Of a stretch of 64,000 bases of DNA, positions 34,490-45,520 are shown in pieces. Both the position numbers and the translations under genes were made by a program. The DNA comes from Perca fluviatilis. Its lineage: Eukaryota > Chordata > Actinopteri > Perciformes > Percidae. How positions within the stretch are numbered: position 1 is the first letter of the stretch; each line of letters opens with the position of its first letter. The notes beneath the pieces were generated by a model that saw only the letters and a program-made list of their open reading frames with translations, did not search any database and was not told where the DNA came from. The stretch covers positions 2,074,219-2,138,218 of the forward strand of contig NC_053112.1 in the NCBI RefSeq assembly GCF_010015445.1, given 5' to 3'.

Positions 34490-36090
34490 TGTTTAGTCAG
34501 GATCCGTCTCTTCTTCGTATCTCTGACATTATGAAGATACTCTGTCAAATAACAATTTAGTCTACTGTGTTTGCTTTCTCCAATGTTCTAAATATTGGTA
34601 TTTTGACTGATTCATAAGAAGCTCATCCCTGTGCAGTGTTTCCTCTATGTTGATTGGCAAGTGGCGGTCCGCCACGGTTAGATTTCTCCCGCCACGGTTT
34701 CAGAAATGTACAAAAAGCATCTATCAGCAGTGATTGTAAAGAGCACGTCGACGGAGAACAGCGCAGACACGCGCTTCACAACGCGAGTGGGCAGCGCGCC
34801 ACTCAGAGAAAAGGGAGAAAGAAAAAAGAGACAGGCTGTCCGGAGGGTTGAGATGGCATGTGTGCATTCTTGACAACTGTAATTTGTATAACTTATATTG
34901 TCAGTTCATTTAAGCCTGTATTAGTCTATAGTTCTTGCACATTTTGCTAGCTAAATTGCACGTGGCTGTTATTTCAATACAACGCCCTTCATATCATATC
35001 ATGGCATAGTAGGCTAAACCGTGACTATTTCATACATTCATGAAACATATTGGGTGAAATTCATTCAACATAATTCACAGCCAAATAACAATTAAAAGTA
35101 CGTTATTTGAACATTTATAGCCTAACCTAACCTGGTAGGCACCGCCTCCGTTTTGGTGTCTGCTGCGGTGGGCAGCGCTGCTCAGACCGTGCGCCACTTA
35201 CCTTTTTTTCCTCCATAAACTCCGCTCTCAGCTCCTCTGCATGAACTTCCTCCGGGACGTTTTACAGCTGGTGCACTCCTTGGAGAGGATGTGTGCAATG
35301 ATTCCAGCCAGTTGTAGTATGTATAAAGTTATATGAACATGTAGACAGCTACCGTCTACGTGTAGCCTACTGCGCCTTTCACAGAGTGATCGCCCGGTGC
35401 TTTTCTTCTGATTCAGAACCGAGTCCATCCACGCCGTAGTAGCCTACGCTACCGACTCTGGCTTTGCCTTCGGCCCATCGGTGATGCATTGCCCACACTT
35501 TTTACTCGAGACCGCTAGTTACGTTTCTCTGACAGAGACTATGATTATTACTAAGCAACCAAGATGCATCTTCAACCACGCAAAAGATTAAAACCAAAAC
35601 AGCGAAAATCCGAGCAGTCAATATGACAGTATGGCCAAAATAAGTCAAAGTAATTGTATTTTCTTTGCCTTTTGTGTAATGTACAGTATAAAAACAAAAT
35701 TTAATTTTAGGAAAATTCAGGTACCAGAAGGATTGTAGTTTTTTATTTAGCAAAGTTATTACACATAAATTTCAAAACGGTCAAAATGACCGTCCTGGCC
35801 GTTCTAGTGTTAAGGAACAGGCCACAGGGGGATGGGACCATCTAGCAGCATGTATGCTACACAGCATTAATGGGCCGCCTCTTTCTGAATTCCCCTATAA
35901 CCGAGCCTTGGAGTTATTTTTCCAAAATCCAAGAAAAATCAAACACACACAACGGCATACAACTTTGTCCATTAGAAGCAAAATAAGACAAATATAATTA
36001 TTTTTTATTTATTATACATATACTATACTTTGGGTATTGGTTTCCCTATGAAGAATTTCTTGTAAAATTAATTTTGTAGACCTACAGTTC
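34490..36090. other. Interior of the TTAA element without recognised genes
   Basis: No convincing coding sequence. CAGTGTTTCCTCTATGTTGA at about 34636 looks like an hAT-type terminus, and a broken partner could lie near 35810, but no target duplication was confirmed. The remainder is AT-rich unassigned sequence. Confidence 0.35.
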
Positions 36091-36101
36091 CTCAAAAATA
36101 C

Positions 36102-36779
36102 CAGCCCGGTCTCATGGAAGTTTGTTTAAATGTGAAGTTATTTGAATCTATTGATACGTGTTCACGGAGACGTTTTTGTCGTTTTTTACGTGGTGGACAA
36201 CACGAAAATGTGAAGTAATGTATTTCAATGGGAAGCATATTTTGTGGCTACAGCACGAAATTGTAGGGAGTAATATAAAAAGCCGAAAATCCACGTAGGG
36301 AGGTTGGTCGGGGCGGTGGACGGGTCAAACAACACGGGACTTTCACCCGGGCGAGCGGGGATCGCATCCCGTTTGCGGCGCTTTGTTTCCCGGGGATGGC
36401 GTCCCTGCGTGTGGCGTTTTGTCCCGCGTGTTACTGTGGCGCGTCTCCCGGCGTTTAAGGCGCCCTTTCCCCGTAAGTTTTTTTCCTAAACCCAACCTCC
36501 GCCATCCCGTTATTGTGGCGCGTCCCCAGCGGGCGCCTCCCGGCTTATGGAGCGTCCTTTTCGGCCGCCTCCCGGCAGGTCCCCAGCGGGCCGCCTCGCG
36601 GGCGCCTCCCGGCGTCCTTTCCCCGAGAAAATAATGTGACATTTACACGTAAAAAATAACGTGACAGTTACACGTAAAAAATAACGTGACCGTTACACGT
36701 AAAAAATGTCTCCGTGAACACGTATCAATAGATTAAGAATAACGTGGACATTTACACGAACTGCCGTGAGACCGGGTTG
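36102..36779. mobile_element. 678-bp nonautonomous DNA element with 7-bp target duplication
   Basis: Starts CAGCCCGGTCTCATGGAAGT and ends ACTGCCGTGAGACCGGGTTG, an inverted pair, flanked by AAAATAC at 36095-36101 and 36780-36786. Long imperfect inverted repeats continue inside: ATTGATACGTGTTCACGGAG (36151) against CGTGAACACGTATCAATAG (36713). A GC-rich core (36340-36620) with repeated GGCGCCTCCCGGC words contrasts with the AT-rich neighbourhood. The right arm has three tandem GTTACACGTAAAAAATAACG-like units. A 7-bp duplication is unusual; Dada elements are one candidate. Confidence 0.8.
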
Positions 36780-36893
36780 AAAATACAGTTCAATCAAAAC
36801 GAAATGAAAATATGCCTCATTGTGTGTGAATAGAGGTGAATAAATATATTTGTGTTGCAGCGAAGTGTCAGTTCTGTTTAATACGTAAAACAT

Positions 36894-37140
36894 TTGGCGA
36901 CGGGGCACGGGACTGGGGTGGGGGGGGGGGGTCCAACAGATCTGCCCCCACTGCTAAAAGAAATCCTAGAGGAAACACTGCTGTGTATCACCGGATGTCC
37001 AGTGACAATGCAGCATGGAGGCACTCAGAACGCCAATGCATGCCTCAACTTGGTCATATGGGCCCAGTGTCAAAAACTGCAGCCATGAAGGCTATTTCTA
37101 CATTCAATGAGGGTGCCTCTGCCATGCTGGCTGTGATTGA
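36894..37140 (+). pseudogene. Mutator-like/Kolobok transposase remnant
   Basis: Translation gives PPLLKEILEETLLCITG, then HGGTQNANACLNLVIWAQC, and in another frame FNEGASAMLAVIDV. The Q-N-x-N-x-x-L-N-x-x-I-W block and the following F-N-x-G-A segment match a region I associate with Mutator-like transposase domains of fish and invertebrate elements. At least two frame changes break it. It lies near the right end of the TTAA element and probably belongs to it. Confidence 0.55.
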
Positions 37141-37860
37141 TGTTAAACAGTGTGATACATGGATCTTACTTGGACCTGAAGGGATATGTGTCTGTAATTC
37201 ATGGCTTTCATTAGAAATTATTTGAATTTTGCTATAAAAAACTTTAACGCCCCTTTTCTCAAAATGACTTTTCTCTCATACTCCAAGTCCGAAATCTCCA
37301 TTTCAGTAGCACCTATATACACCACACTTTCCAGTCTTGTACCTAGTTATATTATGAAGACAATTACAGAGGGATTTGTAAATATATTATTCCTAGCCTG
37401 ATTTAGATAACATTTTATTCCAACAAACATGGTGAAAATCGTTTTTTTTTTAAGGCTATTGACAGTATATTCTGATTTACAGGATAACAAAAGTAGATAT
37501 CCATAAATCCCTATGTAATTTTTTTCCCATCTAATATGTGAACACAATGAAAAAAGAATTTTTAACCTGGCTTTATCCATTTCTCAGATTTCGTTTTTTT
37601 AAATATATGCAAATTAGCACATATTTAATTAGATAATGCCTAATTTGCATATTTAAACATTAAATTACAGAAAACTTGTAATACATTTTTTTTCTCAACT
37701 TAATGTAACTAATCAACTGGGAGAGTTTCATGGTGATATCTGCTAGTTAAAATGTTTACCCTGTTCACCCGCAGTGTCTCGCCTTAACTAAATGGGAGGC
37801 CTTAATCACGGTACAAATAATTAAATGATCATTTGCAATGATCGCATTTTGTCTAAGGAC

Positions 37861-37864
<4 letters not shown>

Positions 37865-37933
<69 letters not shown>
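37865..37933. repeat. (AC)n microsatellite
   Basis: About 34 AC units. The equivalent place in unit 1 (about 19605-19618) has only a few units. It is followed by flank shared with unit 1 (GATTGAGTGATACAGAGTGA). Confidence 0.95.
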
Positions 37934-37935
<2 letters not shown>

Positions 37936-37998
37936 TGACTGGTGATGGAAGATTGAGTGATACAGAGTGAAATTGTAAGTTCTTGTTAATGACTGTAG

Positions 37999-38943
37999 TA
38001 GTGTTAATTTCGTCAGACGAGACTAAATATGTTCGTCAACGACCTTTTTTTCCATGACTAAGACGAGACGATGACGAGACTGCGCCAATGTCCAAAAACG
38101 CTGACTAAGACTAAATTATCAGCATTATTGTTGACGAAAAAGACGAGACTAAAATGTTTTGCATAAAATAAAAACTAAGATAAAATCTCTCTTCATTTTC
38201 GTCTACAATCGTCTCTACTTTTCATCATGAGAGAATATTCAGCTGTTACCGAGCCGGTGCTTCGCGACCGACAGGTGCCTTAACGATCGTTATCTACCGG
38301 ACCGATAGCAACGCAATTTTGGTGCCACTTAAATGCCCGCGCCTGTCTCTCTGATGCTCCTGAAACGGACGTTAGAGGCAACCAAAACATCGCTGCGGCG
38401 CTAGCTGTTAACACTATACTTGGCAGCAGGTTACGTTTAACCGTTACCGCTAGCAGTTGGAGTAGCTAAACACGGTTACAATCATTGACATATATAAAAG
38501 GGTTACAATGCTGACCGCTAAACGGTGTAAAGGTTTGTCTCTATTTCACTGTGGAGGATTCCAACACGACGCATCGACAGTCTGCAGCTGCCGTTGTCTG
38601 AAAAACAACACGTGTTGCGTTCACTTGAAATACGCGCCGCCAGTTTTCGGCTGCATTTATTTTATTGTAAAATATCCTTTTCCAATGCAGTGGTTGGTTT
38701 TTGTCGTTTACTGGTAAAATAAGGAAGGGGCTCAATATTTATATAACTTTATATAATTTATTTATTTTTATAACTATTTGACTGAAATGGTTATCAGAAA
38801 TAATTTATTTAAAAAAAGACTAAAATGTTTTGACTAAAACTAGACTAAAATGACGAGACTTTTAGTCGACTAAAACTTGACTAACAAAAATGTTTGGCAC
38901 AAGACTAAGACTAAATTAAAAATAGGTGACAAAATTAACACTA
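37999..38943. mobile_element. Nonautonomous hAT element, 945 bp
   Basis: The ends are TAGTGTTAATTTCGTCAGAC and GACAAAATTAACACTA. The 8-bp duplications are GACTGTAG (37991-37998) and GACTGTAA (38944-38951), seven of eight bases matching. Unit 1 (about 20425) has the uninterrupted sequence AATGACTGTTACTTGC. Interior words of the ACGAGACTAAA type occur repeatedly in both orientations near the ends. No transposase was recognised. Confidence 0.82.
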
Positions 38944-39469
38944 GACTGTAACTTGCTAAACTTTATGTTTACTTGAGTTGAAGGAAAGGGGATATTTTAG
39001 TGTGCAGTGAAAGTATAATAAAATGAAAGCAATCATTCATACATAGTTCCATATAGTAATCGTTACTCCAAGAATTGTATTCTTTCTGCCATCAGGTTAT
39101 TAGATTCAGACAGTAGCCACTTTATGTAGGATCCTTATCAATAACTTACATTAGTGGTTCCCAACCTGGGGTCCGGGCACCCCTTAGGGGGGCGGCAAAG
39201 ATCACAGGGGGGGGGCGCAAGTCTTTATCTGGTTTGAGGTTGAGGTAAAAAAAATATATATATTTGCACGTTAAACAAATTATGATAATACACTAGAATA
39301 TATAATTTATACAAAAGTCTGTATGAAAACTATTTTGTTGTATCCTCGTCTTTCTGATGAAATGAAACATGGCGGAGAAACGTAACAGTGCTGATAACTC
39401 CTCTGTATCAAAAAAGAAAGTAAGGCTATATCTCGACAGTTACCTCAACTTATAAAGCTTAGACTCATG

Positions 39470-42400
39470 CAGGGGCGGATCTACCGGGGTGGCATAGGGT
39501 GGCAAATGCCACCCTAAAAGAAAGCCTTGCCACCCCTGCTGCCACCCCAGTTGGCAGCAACGAATTAAAAGTTACGGCCAATTTGACCATTTACGAGCGC
39601 GAATCTCCAATGTCCGACTGCGAGTGAATGCAGCACGAGATGACGCCAGAGCGGAGAGAGACTGTTTTGTTTGGAAAACTGAGTGGCGCGAAGCGAGGGA
39701 GCCAGGAGTCGCTTGGAAATGAGACACAAGAGGAAAGAGGTAAAAACGTATTAACTATCTATCAAGAAATTATATTATAACAAAAACACAGTGCTAGCAT
39801 AGTTGGTGATTGCTGATTTTGAGATGATAAAAATCAGGTTGAAGAACGTTATTTCGCTAACTATACTTATAATGTTAGTTAGCTAGGTCTGACGTTTGTT
39901 GTGTGTAAAGTATAGCTAGGCTATAAAAGCTAATATTGATTCGTCTGTCAAGTAAAACATTGTAAAGTTACTTTTGAATCTTACAGAAATGAAGAGGAAA
40001 GGTAGCATAAGCAGTTTTTTCTCACCAAAGAGAAAGGCAAGAGAAATAGTAAATGAACTGAGCAAGGTAGACGGAGAGGATGAGGTGGAAGGAGAGAGAG
40101 AAGACGAAGAGAGAGATAAAATACAAGGCCAAGGCGACCAGGGACAGGAGGAGGTGGGAGAAGATGAGGAGGGCAAGAGACAAACAGACAGAGAGAGGGA
40201 AAGGAGAGTGCCTGGGCCGACACCAACCATCTCCAGTCGAGCTGGTCCACACGGTATGGAAACTGTTGATGCATAGTATACTAAGATATGAATAAGAACA
40301 ACAAATGACAAAGACGGACATTTTGCTATAATATTTAAGAGACATTGCTTAGACTTCAAATAAATATAAAAATTCATGTTTGCTTAAATATGAATAATTA
40401 GGGAAAGTTGTCAGTGTGAAGGTGTGATGAGATGGGGAGATGAGTTTTTATATTTTGTGTAGAATGTATTTTAGATCTATTGTTCAGATTAAATAAAAAA
40501 ATGTACCTAAAAATACTCTCTCAGGATAAAATGTTAGTGTGTTAACACAGTAAGATGGTTATAACTAATCAATGACAGTTCCTAATTGATTATGTTTTAA
40601 CTAGTTGTAATATTGTATAATAAATGTAGATGTAATTCAGTATGAATCTTTCATCCCCTCCATCTTCTAGACGTATCCAAGTCCAGGTGTGAGGTGCCAG
40701 TGCAGCCAATGCGAGAGAGTTTCCCTAAGACCCTCCAGGGAGGAGCCAGGAGAAGCTTCCGCAGTGACTGGTACAAAGCTCATCCCTGGTTAGAGTACTC
40801 CCAATCGTAAGATGCAGCTTACTGTTTTGCTTGTAGACATTTTTCCCTCCCCGATGCTCCAAGGACTGTTTTCACCTCATTCGAGGGTTATCGTAACTGG
40901 AAAAAGGCTACACTGAAAGACAGTGGTTTCTGTTCTCATGCCAGATCTGAAGGCCATGTAAATGCAATGTTCGCATGGACAGAGACGAAGAAAATTATGG
41001 ATAACAATACCTCAATGTTTGGACTAATGGATGAGCAAAAAAAGAAGCAGGTGGCTGAAAATCAATACTACATTAAAACATTAGCTGAAGTTTTAGTTCT
41101 AACAGCCACAGAAAACATAGCACAGCGGGGTCACAGGGAGTCTCTCGACTCAGAAAAAAAAGGTGTTTTTCTGTCTATGTTAGACCTGCTGGGTAACCAT
41201 AACCCCATCATTAAAAAAAGACTTGAACAACAAGCTAAAAATGCAAAATACACAAGTAAAACAATACAGAATGAAATACTTGAGTGCTTGGCTGCAATGG
41301 TCAAAGAAGAAATCATCCAGGAAGTTAAAACGAGCAAGCAGTTTTCAGTTATTGTTGATGAAACTAAAGATGTTAAGAAAAAAGAGCAAATGTAATTTGT
41401 TCTGAGAAATTTTTACAACGGTGTGGTTCATGAAAGCTTTCTGGAGTTTAAAGTGGCAGAACACCTGGATGCTGCCGCCTTAAGTGATAAGATTATATTC
41501 TTCCTTGAGAAGCATGGGCTGGAGTACAAGAAAAACCTTGTAGGCCAGGGCTACGATGGCGCAAACTTTTTTGAGAGAGGAGGCTGTTCTGTTATTGGCT
41601 GAAGCTTATGATTCAAATATTGAGGATCTCAAAAATGAGTTACATCAGACGAGGCGAGTACTAGACAGACAAAAGGGGGAAAAGGAGAGTCCTACCACTC
41701 TTATGGAGTTCACCCAGTTTTTGGACCCATACCAGGATGTGTTTTATGAGTTGTTCAGGTTGTGTAAAATAGCGGTTGTTTTACCTGTGAGCAGTGCATC
41801 CTGTGAACGAAGTTTTTCATCTCTCAGGCTCATAAAGACTTATTTGCGGTCAGCTATGACAGAAAAGAGACTATCGAGTTTGGCTGTACTCAGCATTGAA
41901 TCAAAACGCACAAAGGCATTAGATCTAGATACATTTGTGAAGCGTTTTGCTGAGCAACATGGAAATCACCGCATTCTGCTGTTATAGGCATGACAACTTC
42001 ATGTTATGCTCACTGATGAGCCTTTACAAAGCTGTTAAAATGATGACCTCAACAGAATCTGTACTTTAAATATCTGTTTATTTCTTTGTTTTGGCAACTG
42101 AGAACCTTTTACTAAAACCAAAAGTGTGAGAAACAAAGTTTAAAATGTGACACTGGTATAAATAGTGTAAATCCTGCTGAACATGAAGCAGTGTTGTTAT
42201 TGTAGTTTTTTAATGTTTCTTCTTTTATATATACAGTATAAAACTGTCCAGAAACGGCGTGTATGAACCTACTCACAAAATGTTTTGTACTTTTTCAGAC
42301 TGCGAGCAAAATGTATTTTTATGTGACTTCTTTTCAGGTTTGTGGAGATTTTGATGTAACATACCATTTGTAACTCTGTGAGCCTTTTTGTTGATGTTTT

Positions 42401-43094
42401 TTCATACAGCAGCTCATATTTACATGTATGAAATGTCCCTTTCATGTTGCCTTAACTGCTGTGAATATTGTACATACTGTAATGTATTCCTCATAACTTA
42501 AACAGCATATTGTTCAAGTTACTGAGGGACAAATGGGGAGAATGTGTGTTGTTCTGAGTAAACAATAAAACGATGTCAGGTACCTTGTTTGAGTGCCGTG
42601 ACCCATTTATTTGCACAGTGTATTTATGCTCACTTTAGTACAGCTCAGTCCATAGATCTTCATGGGTGCGTTTTTCTTTGTATAGTTTCTTCTTGTACTG
42701 CAATGCAGCCTCTCTAACAGTCAAAAACTGTTTGTTTCTCCTCTCACACATCTGTCGCTCATCACATGTGTCTTACCTTAATGCCTGTCCTGTGATAAAG
42801 CCCCTTACTTCTATCTCCTATTAAGTGAGATCACATTGTATGGTCACTTATTCCTAATATGAACTGTTTCAAATGAAACCTCAAATGCAGGATATTGATT
42901 GCATGAGATGAAGTGTGTCTGTATGAGTTTGTAAATGGCAGCCTGTGCCCTTTTGTAGTGTGTACATACTATTCATCAAACTGTGATAACTGTGATTAAA
43001 TTCAGTATATATACGTCTGCCATATTTTGCCACCCCTCAAAAATTCCTGCCCCCCTCTCGCCACCCCATAAATATTTTTCTAGATCCGCCCCTG
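39470..43094 (+). mobile_element. Inner hAT transposon (ZMYM1-like), 3625 bp
   Basis: The ends CAGGGGCGGATCTACCGGGG and CTAGATCCGCCCCTG are inverted and flanked by the exact duplication GACTCATG (39462-39469 and 43095-43102). Longer imperfect inverted repeats rich in GCCACCC/GGGTGGC follow on both sides. It carries the transposase gene at 39989-41987. It is a younger insertion than the element that contains it. Confidence 0.88.
39989..41987 (+). pseudogene. hAT transposase with TTF-type zinc finger (ZMYM1-like), internally deleted
   Basis: Exon 1 (39989-40250) opens MKRKGSISSFFSPKRKAREI with a long acidic/charged tail. Its donor (CACG|GTATGG) joins the acceptor before 40671, continuing DVSKSRCEVPVQPMRESFPK and SDWYKAHPWLEYSQ. 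Stops occur at 40807 and 41393, followed in frame by AYCFACRHF (zinc-finger region) and an RNase H-like part (VIVDETKDV, GLEYKKNLVGQGYDGA). Near 41565 the frame jumps to the C-terminal dimerisation region (SSASCERSFSSLRLIKTYLR), ending at 41987. A large central deletion plus the stops make it inactive. The motif P-V-S-S-A-S-x-E-R-S-F-S is diagnostic of hAT. Confidence 0.85.
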
Positions 43095-43439
43095 GACTCA
43101 TGTCTAAGCTTTTCTTAAACATGAGTAGGGGGGGCGCCAAGGAAAAAAGATTGGGAACCACTGACTTACATGCTATTGTGAAGTATGCAACAATGCCTAG
43201 TGATCATTTTATTTTATTCTTTCTATTGTTCTGCTATTTGTCATGTTACACTGACCTCTGTCTGTTTTACTGTTTTACTACTTTTACTTTGTGCTTGACG
43301 TGACATTTTGGATGTTGACATGACAGTGCACTAGTAATTGCAATTAAATAGTCTTATTTTGACCTGTAACTTATCAAATGGAGAGAGGTAGTAGATAATG
43401 GTATTACTTTATCACACATTTACATGAGCTGACACAGAG

Positions 43440-43690
43440 CATTAAAGTCATAGACTACAGAAGAACTTAGTCTGCCCCCACATGTAGCTTTGATGTGTCC
43501 AAAAGCTAACATTACAGTAACTTTAGTTCAACAGTGGAGAAATGAAAGAAGAGTATGTCTGTCACTTTTTACTTGTTAACATATTGGTTTCTTGACTGGT
43601 TTCCTGACTGGAGTGTAGTTATAATACAGTAACAACAGGTGCAGACGCAAAGATTTAGCAAGCACATTTTGCATACCCTTTCTTTCAACC
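43440..43690. repeat. Inverted fragment of the RIPK-like gene's 5' flank
   Basis: The reverse complement matches about 30885-31400 upstream of gene copy 2, shortened by deletions. Shared words include CTTTGATGTGTCC/GGACACATC-type sequence, AGTAACAACAGGTGCAGACG and AAGATTTAGCAAGCACA. It contains no exon. It shows that the flank was also copied in the opposite orientation. Confidence 0.65.
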
Positions 43691-43956
43691 CTAGTCATGT
43701 CCCTGAACTGGTCAGACAGAGACGTTGAAACTGGCAGAGCATTTATTTTCAGATATTTACCACATATGGCAGGATGAATACTGGGGGCCTACACACCTTA
43801 AACCGCCTACACATGATAAGTGATTTGCTCTCCGCGCACCACTAGATAAGGTGCAGAGCAAAGACCAGAATGTATGTATGTATGATTGGTTTAAAGATAG
43901 AATTTTGTCTATCGCTATATGTAACCTAAATGAAAGAATGTCATTGCAATGTTACT

Positions 43957-45520
43957 GGGTGGCTGTGGCTCAGTGGTAGAGCGGTCGCCTGTCTATTGGA
44001 AGGTTCCTGGCCCTGCAGTCCCATGTCGAAGTGTCCTTGGGCAAGACACTGATCCCCGAGTTGCCCCCGATGCTGCTCCATCGGAGTGTAAATGTGTGTG
44101 AGTCTGATGAGCAGGTTGCACCTTGTACGGCAGCGTTGGCCACAGTGTATGAATTAGGGGTGGGCGATATATATCGTTTACGATAATATCGTCATTGTTG
44201 TGTTAACGATGTGCAAATTGACATTATCGAGTATTTAAATTACTTCGAAAAAACACTTCAAAACACGCATTGGAACGCTACACATTCACTCATGTCAACA
44301 AAGATGGCGGCGCGCGATTGTGCAGCGGCTACTAGCTCTCCTGTCGGTGTATATTTATACAAGTACAGCCACACTGAAATAATCAATACAGAACTATGAT
44401 ACAGCACAGCCGTTACAGGACCCTTCCAGGCGGCTCATAACATCCCGGAGGACATAACCAGACCGGGCGATCCAGGTTGTTGTCGGCGCTAGCACGCCGA
44501 GCTAGCTACCGGCAGGATGAGAAAATAACGAGGCGGAGCGGAGGACTGCATTTTTGTGCACAATGAATGGAGTACCGACCGCAGGATGGTTGCCCAGCAC
44601 AGCTCACCTGACCTGGAGCCCTGTCGGTAATATACAGGCCATTTTATTTACTACGAAAACAGCACACTGCCGTCTACATAGCCCCCGATGCTAACGTTAG
44701 CACAAGTTTGGCTCACTGCTTACCATAGTGACCAAACTGCAGCGCGATCACCTGGAGGAGATACAGGGCACCTTAACAAGGCGCCCTTAAAGTCTGTACT
44801 CCCCAGCTTTTTTCCAGCATGTAGATTGTGCTACTAGAGGGAAGAACACACTAGACCATGTATACTCTAACATCAAGAAAGCACACAGAACTGCTCCTCT
44901 CCCTCACCTGGCCCAGTCAGTCAATCCAACTATTCCTGATCCCAGCATACATCCCGGTCAGAAGGACTATACAGCCAAGTAGAAGGACTATCAGAAACTG
45001 GCCTGGCACTGCCCTGTCCCAGCTCCAGGACTGCTTCCAATACGTACATGGTTGTGTGCAATATGTTACAGAACAGAGCCCTTTGTTTATTATTATGATT
45101 TCATCTTGCTTGTATGCTGCACAATTTACATTACAGCAGAGGTGTACAACTAAATGTTTACTCAAAGTTCAATGTTCCTACACTAGTTAAATTAGTATTA
45201 GTATAGTATTAGTATTTTGTCTTTGAATTGTTTTTACTTGAATACTTACATTTTAAAGAAAATAAATAAGAACTGTTTTCATTCAACATTGTGCCCATTA
45301 TTATCATCAGTGATTAACTAACTCGGACTTTTAAAAACACATTTTTAAAGGATATTGTCTAATTATCGTTATCGTCAAAATCTGAATGAATATCGAGATA
45401 TTATTTTTTGTCCATATCGCCCACCCCTAGTATGAATGCTGAATTGTTTCTGTGCTATGTAAAAGCACTTTGAGCAGTCGTTAAGACTAGAAAAGCGCTA
45501 TTACAGTCCATTTACATTTA
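43957..45520 (+). repeat. tRNA-derived SINE, split by a hAT insertion
   Basis: The head GTGGCTCAGTGGTAGAGCGG matches a tRNA A-box region, with a degenerate B-box (GGTTCCTGG) downstream. The body has AAGTGTCCTTGGGCAAGACA, a well-known fish SINE word, and the tail resumes at 45438 with AAAAGCACTTTGAGCAG and AAAAGCGCTATTACAGTCCA. Taking out the hAT at 44155-45429 restores a single SINE of about 290 bp. This is not a functional tRNA gene. Confidence 0.8.
44155..45429. mobile_element. Nonautonomous hAT element, 1275 bp, inside the SINE
   Basis: The ends TAGGGGTGGGCGATATATAT and ATATCGCCCACCCCTA form an inverted pair, flanked by the exact duplication GTATGAAT (44147-44154, 45430-45437). The left interior contains a CpG-richer block (about 44300-44540) and the right interior an AT-rich one. 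No transposase was found. Confidence 0.88.

Larger units (their letters stand above)
32609..37783. mobile_element. 5.2-kb TTAA-target transposon (Kolobok- or piggyBac-like) with nested insertions
   Basis: Flanked by TTAA at 32605-32608 and 37784-37787. The ends are GGCGAGACACGGCAGG on the left and the near-complement CCCGCAGTGTCTCGCC on the right. The unit 1 equivalent (about 19472) reads GGTAAGTTAACCAAATGGG without the element, a clean TTAA empty site. A decayed coding segment at about 36940-37140 (THQNANACLNLVIW-type block) resembles Mutator-like/Kolobok transposases, which favours Kolobok over piggyBac; this is a memory-based inference. Inside are a minisatellite, a Harbinger-like MITE and a 678-bp element with a 7-bp duplication. 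Confidence 0.8.
39152..43163. mobile_element. Outer hAT element (about 390 bp of its own sequence) split by another hAT
   Basis: The ends are TAGTGGTTCCCAACCTGGGG and, on the right, ATTGGGAACCACTG, with the exact 8-bp duplication ACTTACAT at 39144-39151 and 43164-43171. Only 318 bp on the left and 69 bp on the right belong to this element. The rest is a second hAT inserted into it at 39470-43094. Confidence 0.85.

Noticed and set aside
36343..36642. GC-rich 99-residue minus-strand frame and two plus-strand frames
   Set aside because: Low-complexity, stop-poor GC-rich core of the 678-bp transposon; no motif and opposite-strand frames are equally open.
39981..40377. Several overlapping frames on both strands at 39.9-40.4 kb
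   Set aside because: Shadows of the highly charged first exon of the hAT transposase; only the plus frame from 39989 fits the spliced gene.
43957..44050. tRNA gene
   Set aside because: Only the head resembles a tRNA; the cloverleaf cannot be completed and the tail is that of a SINE.
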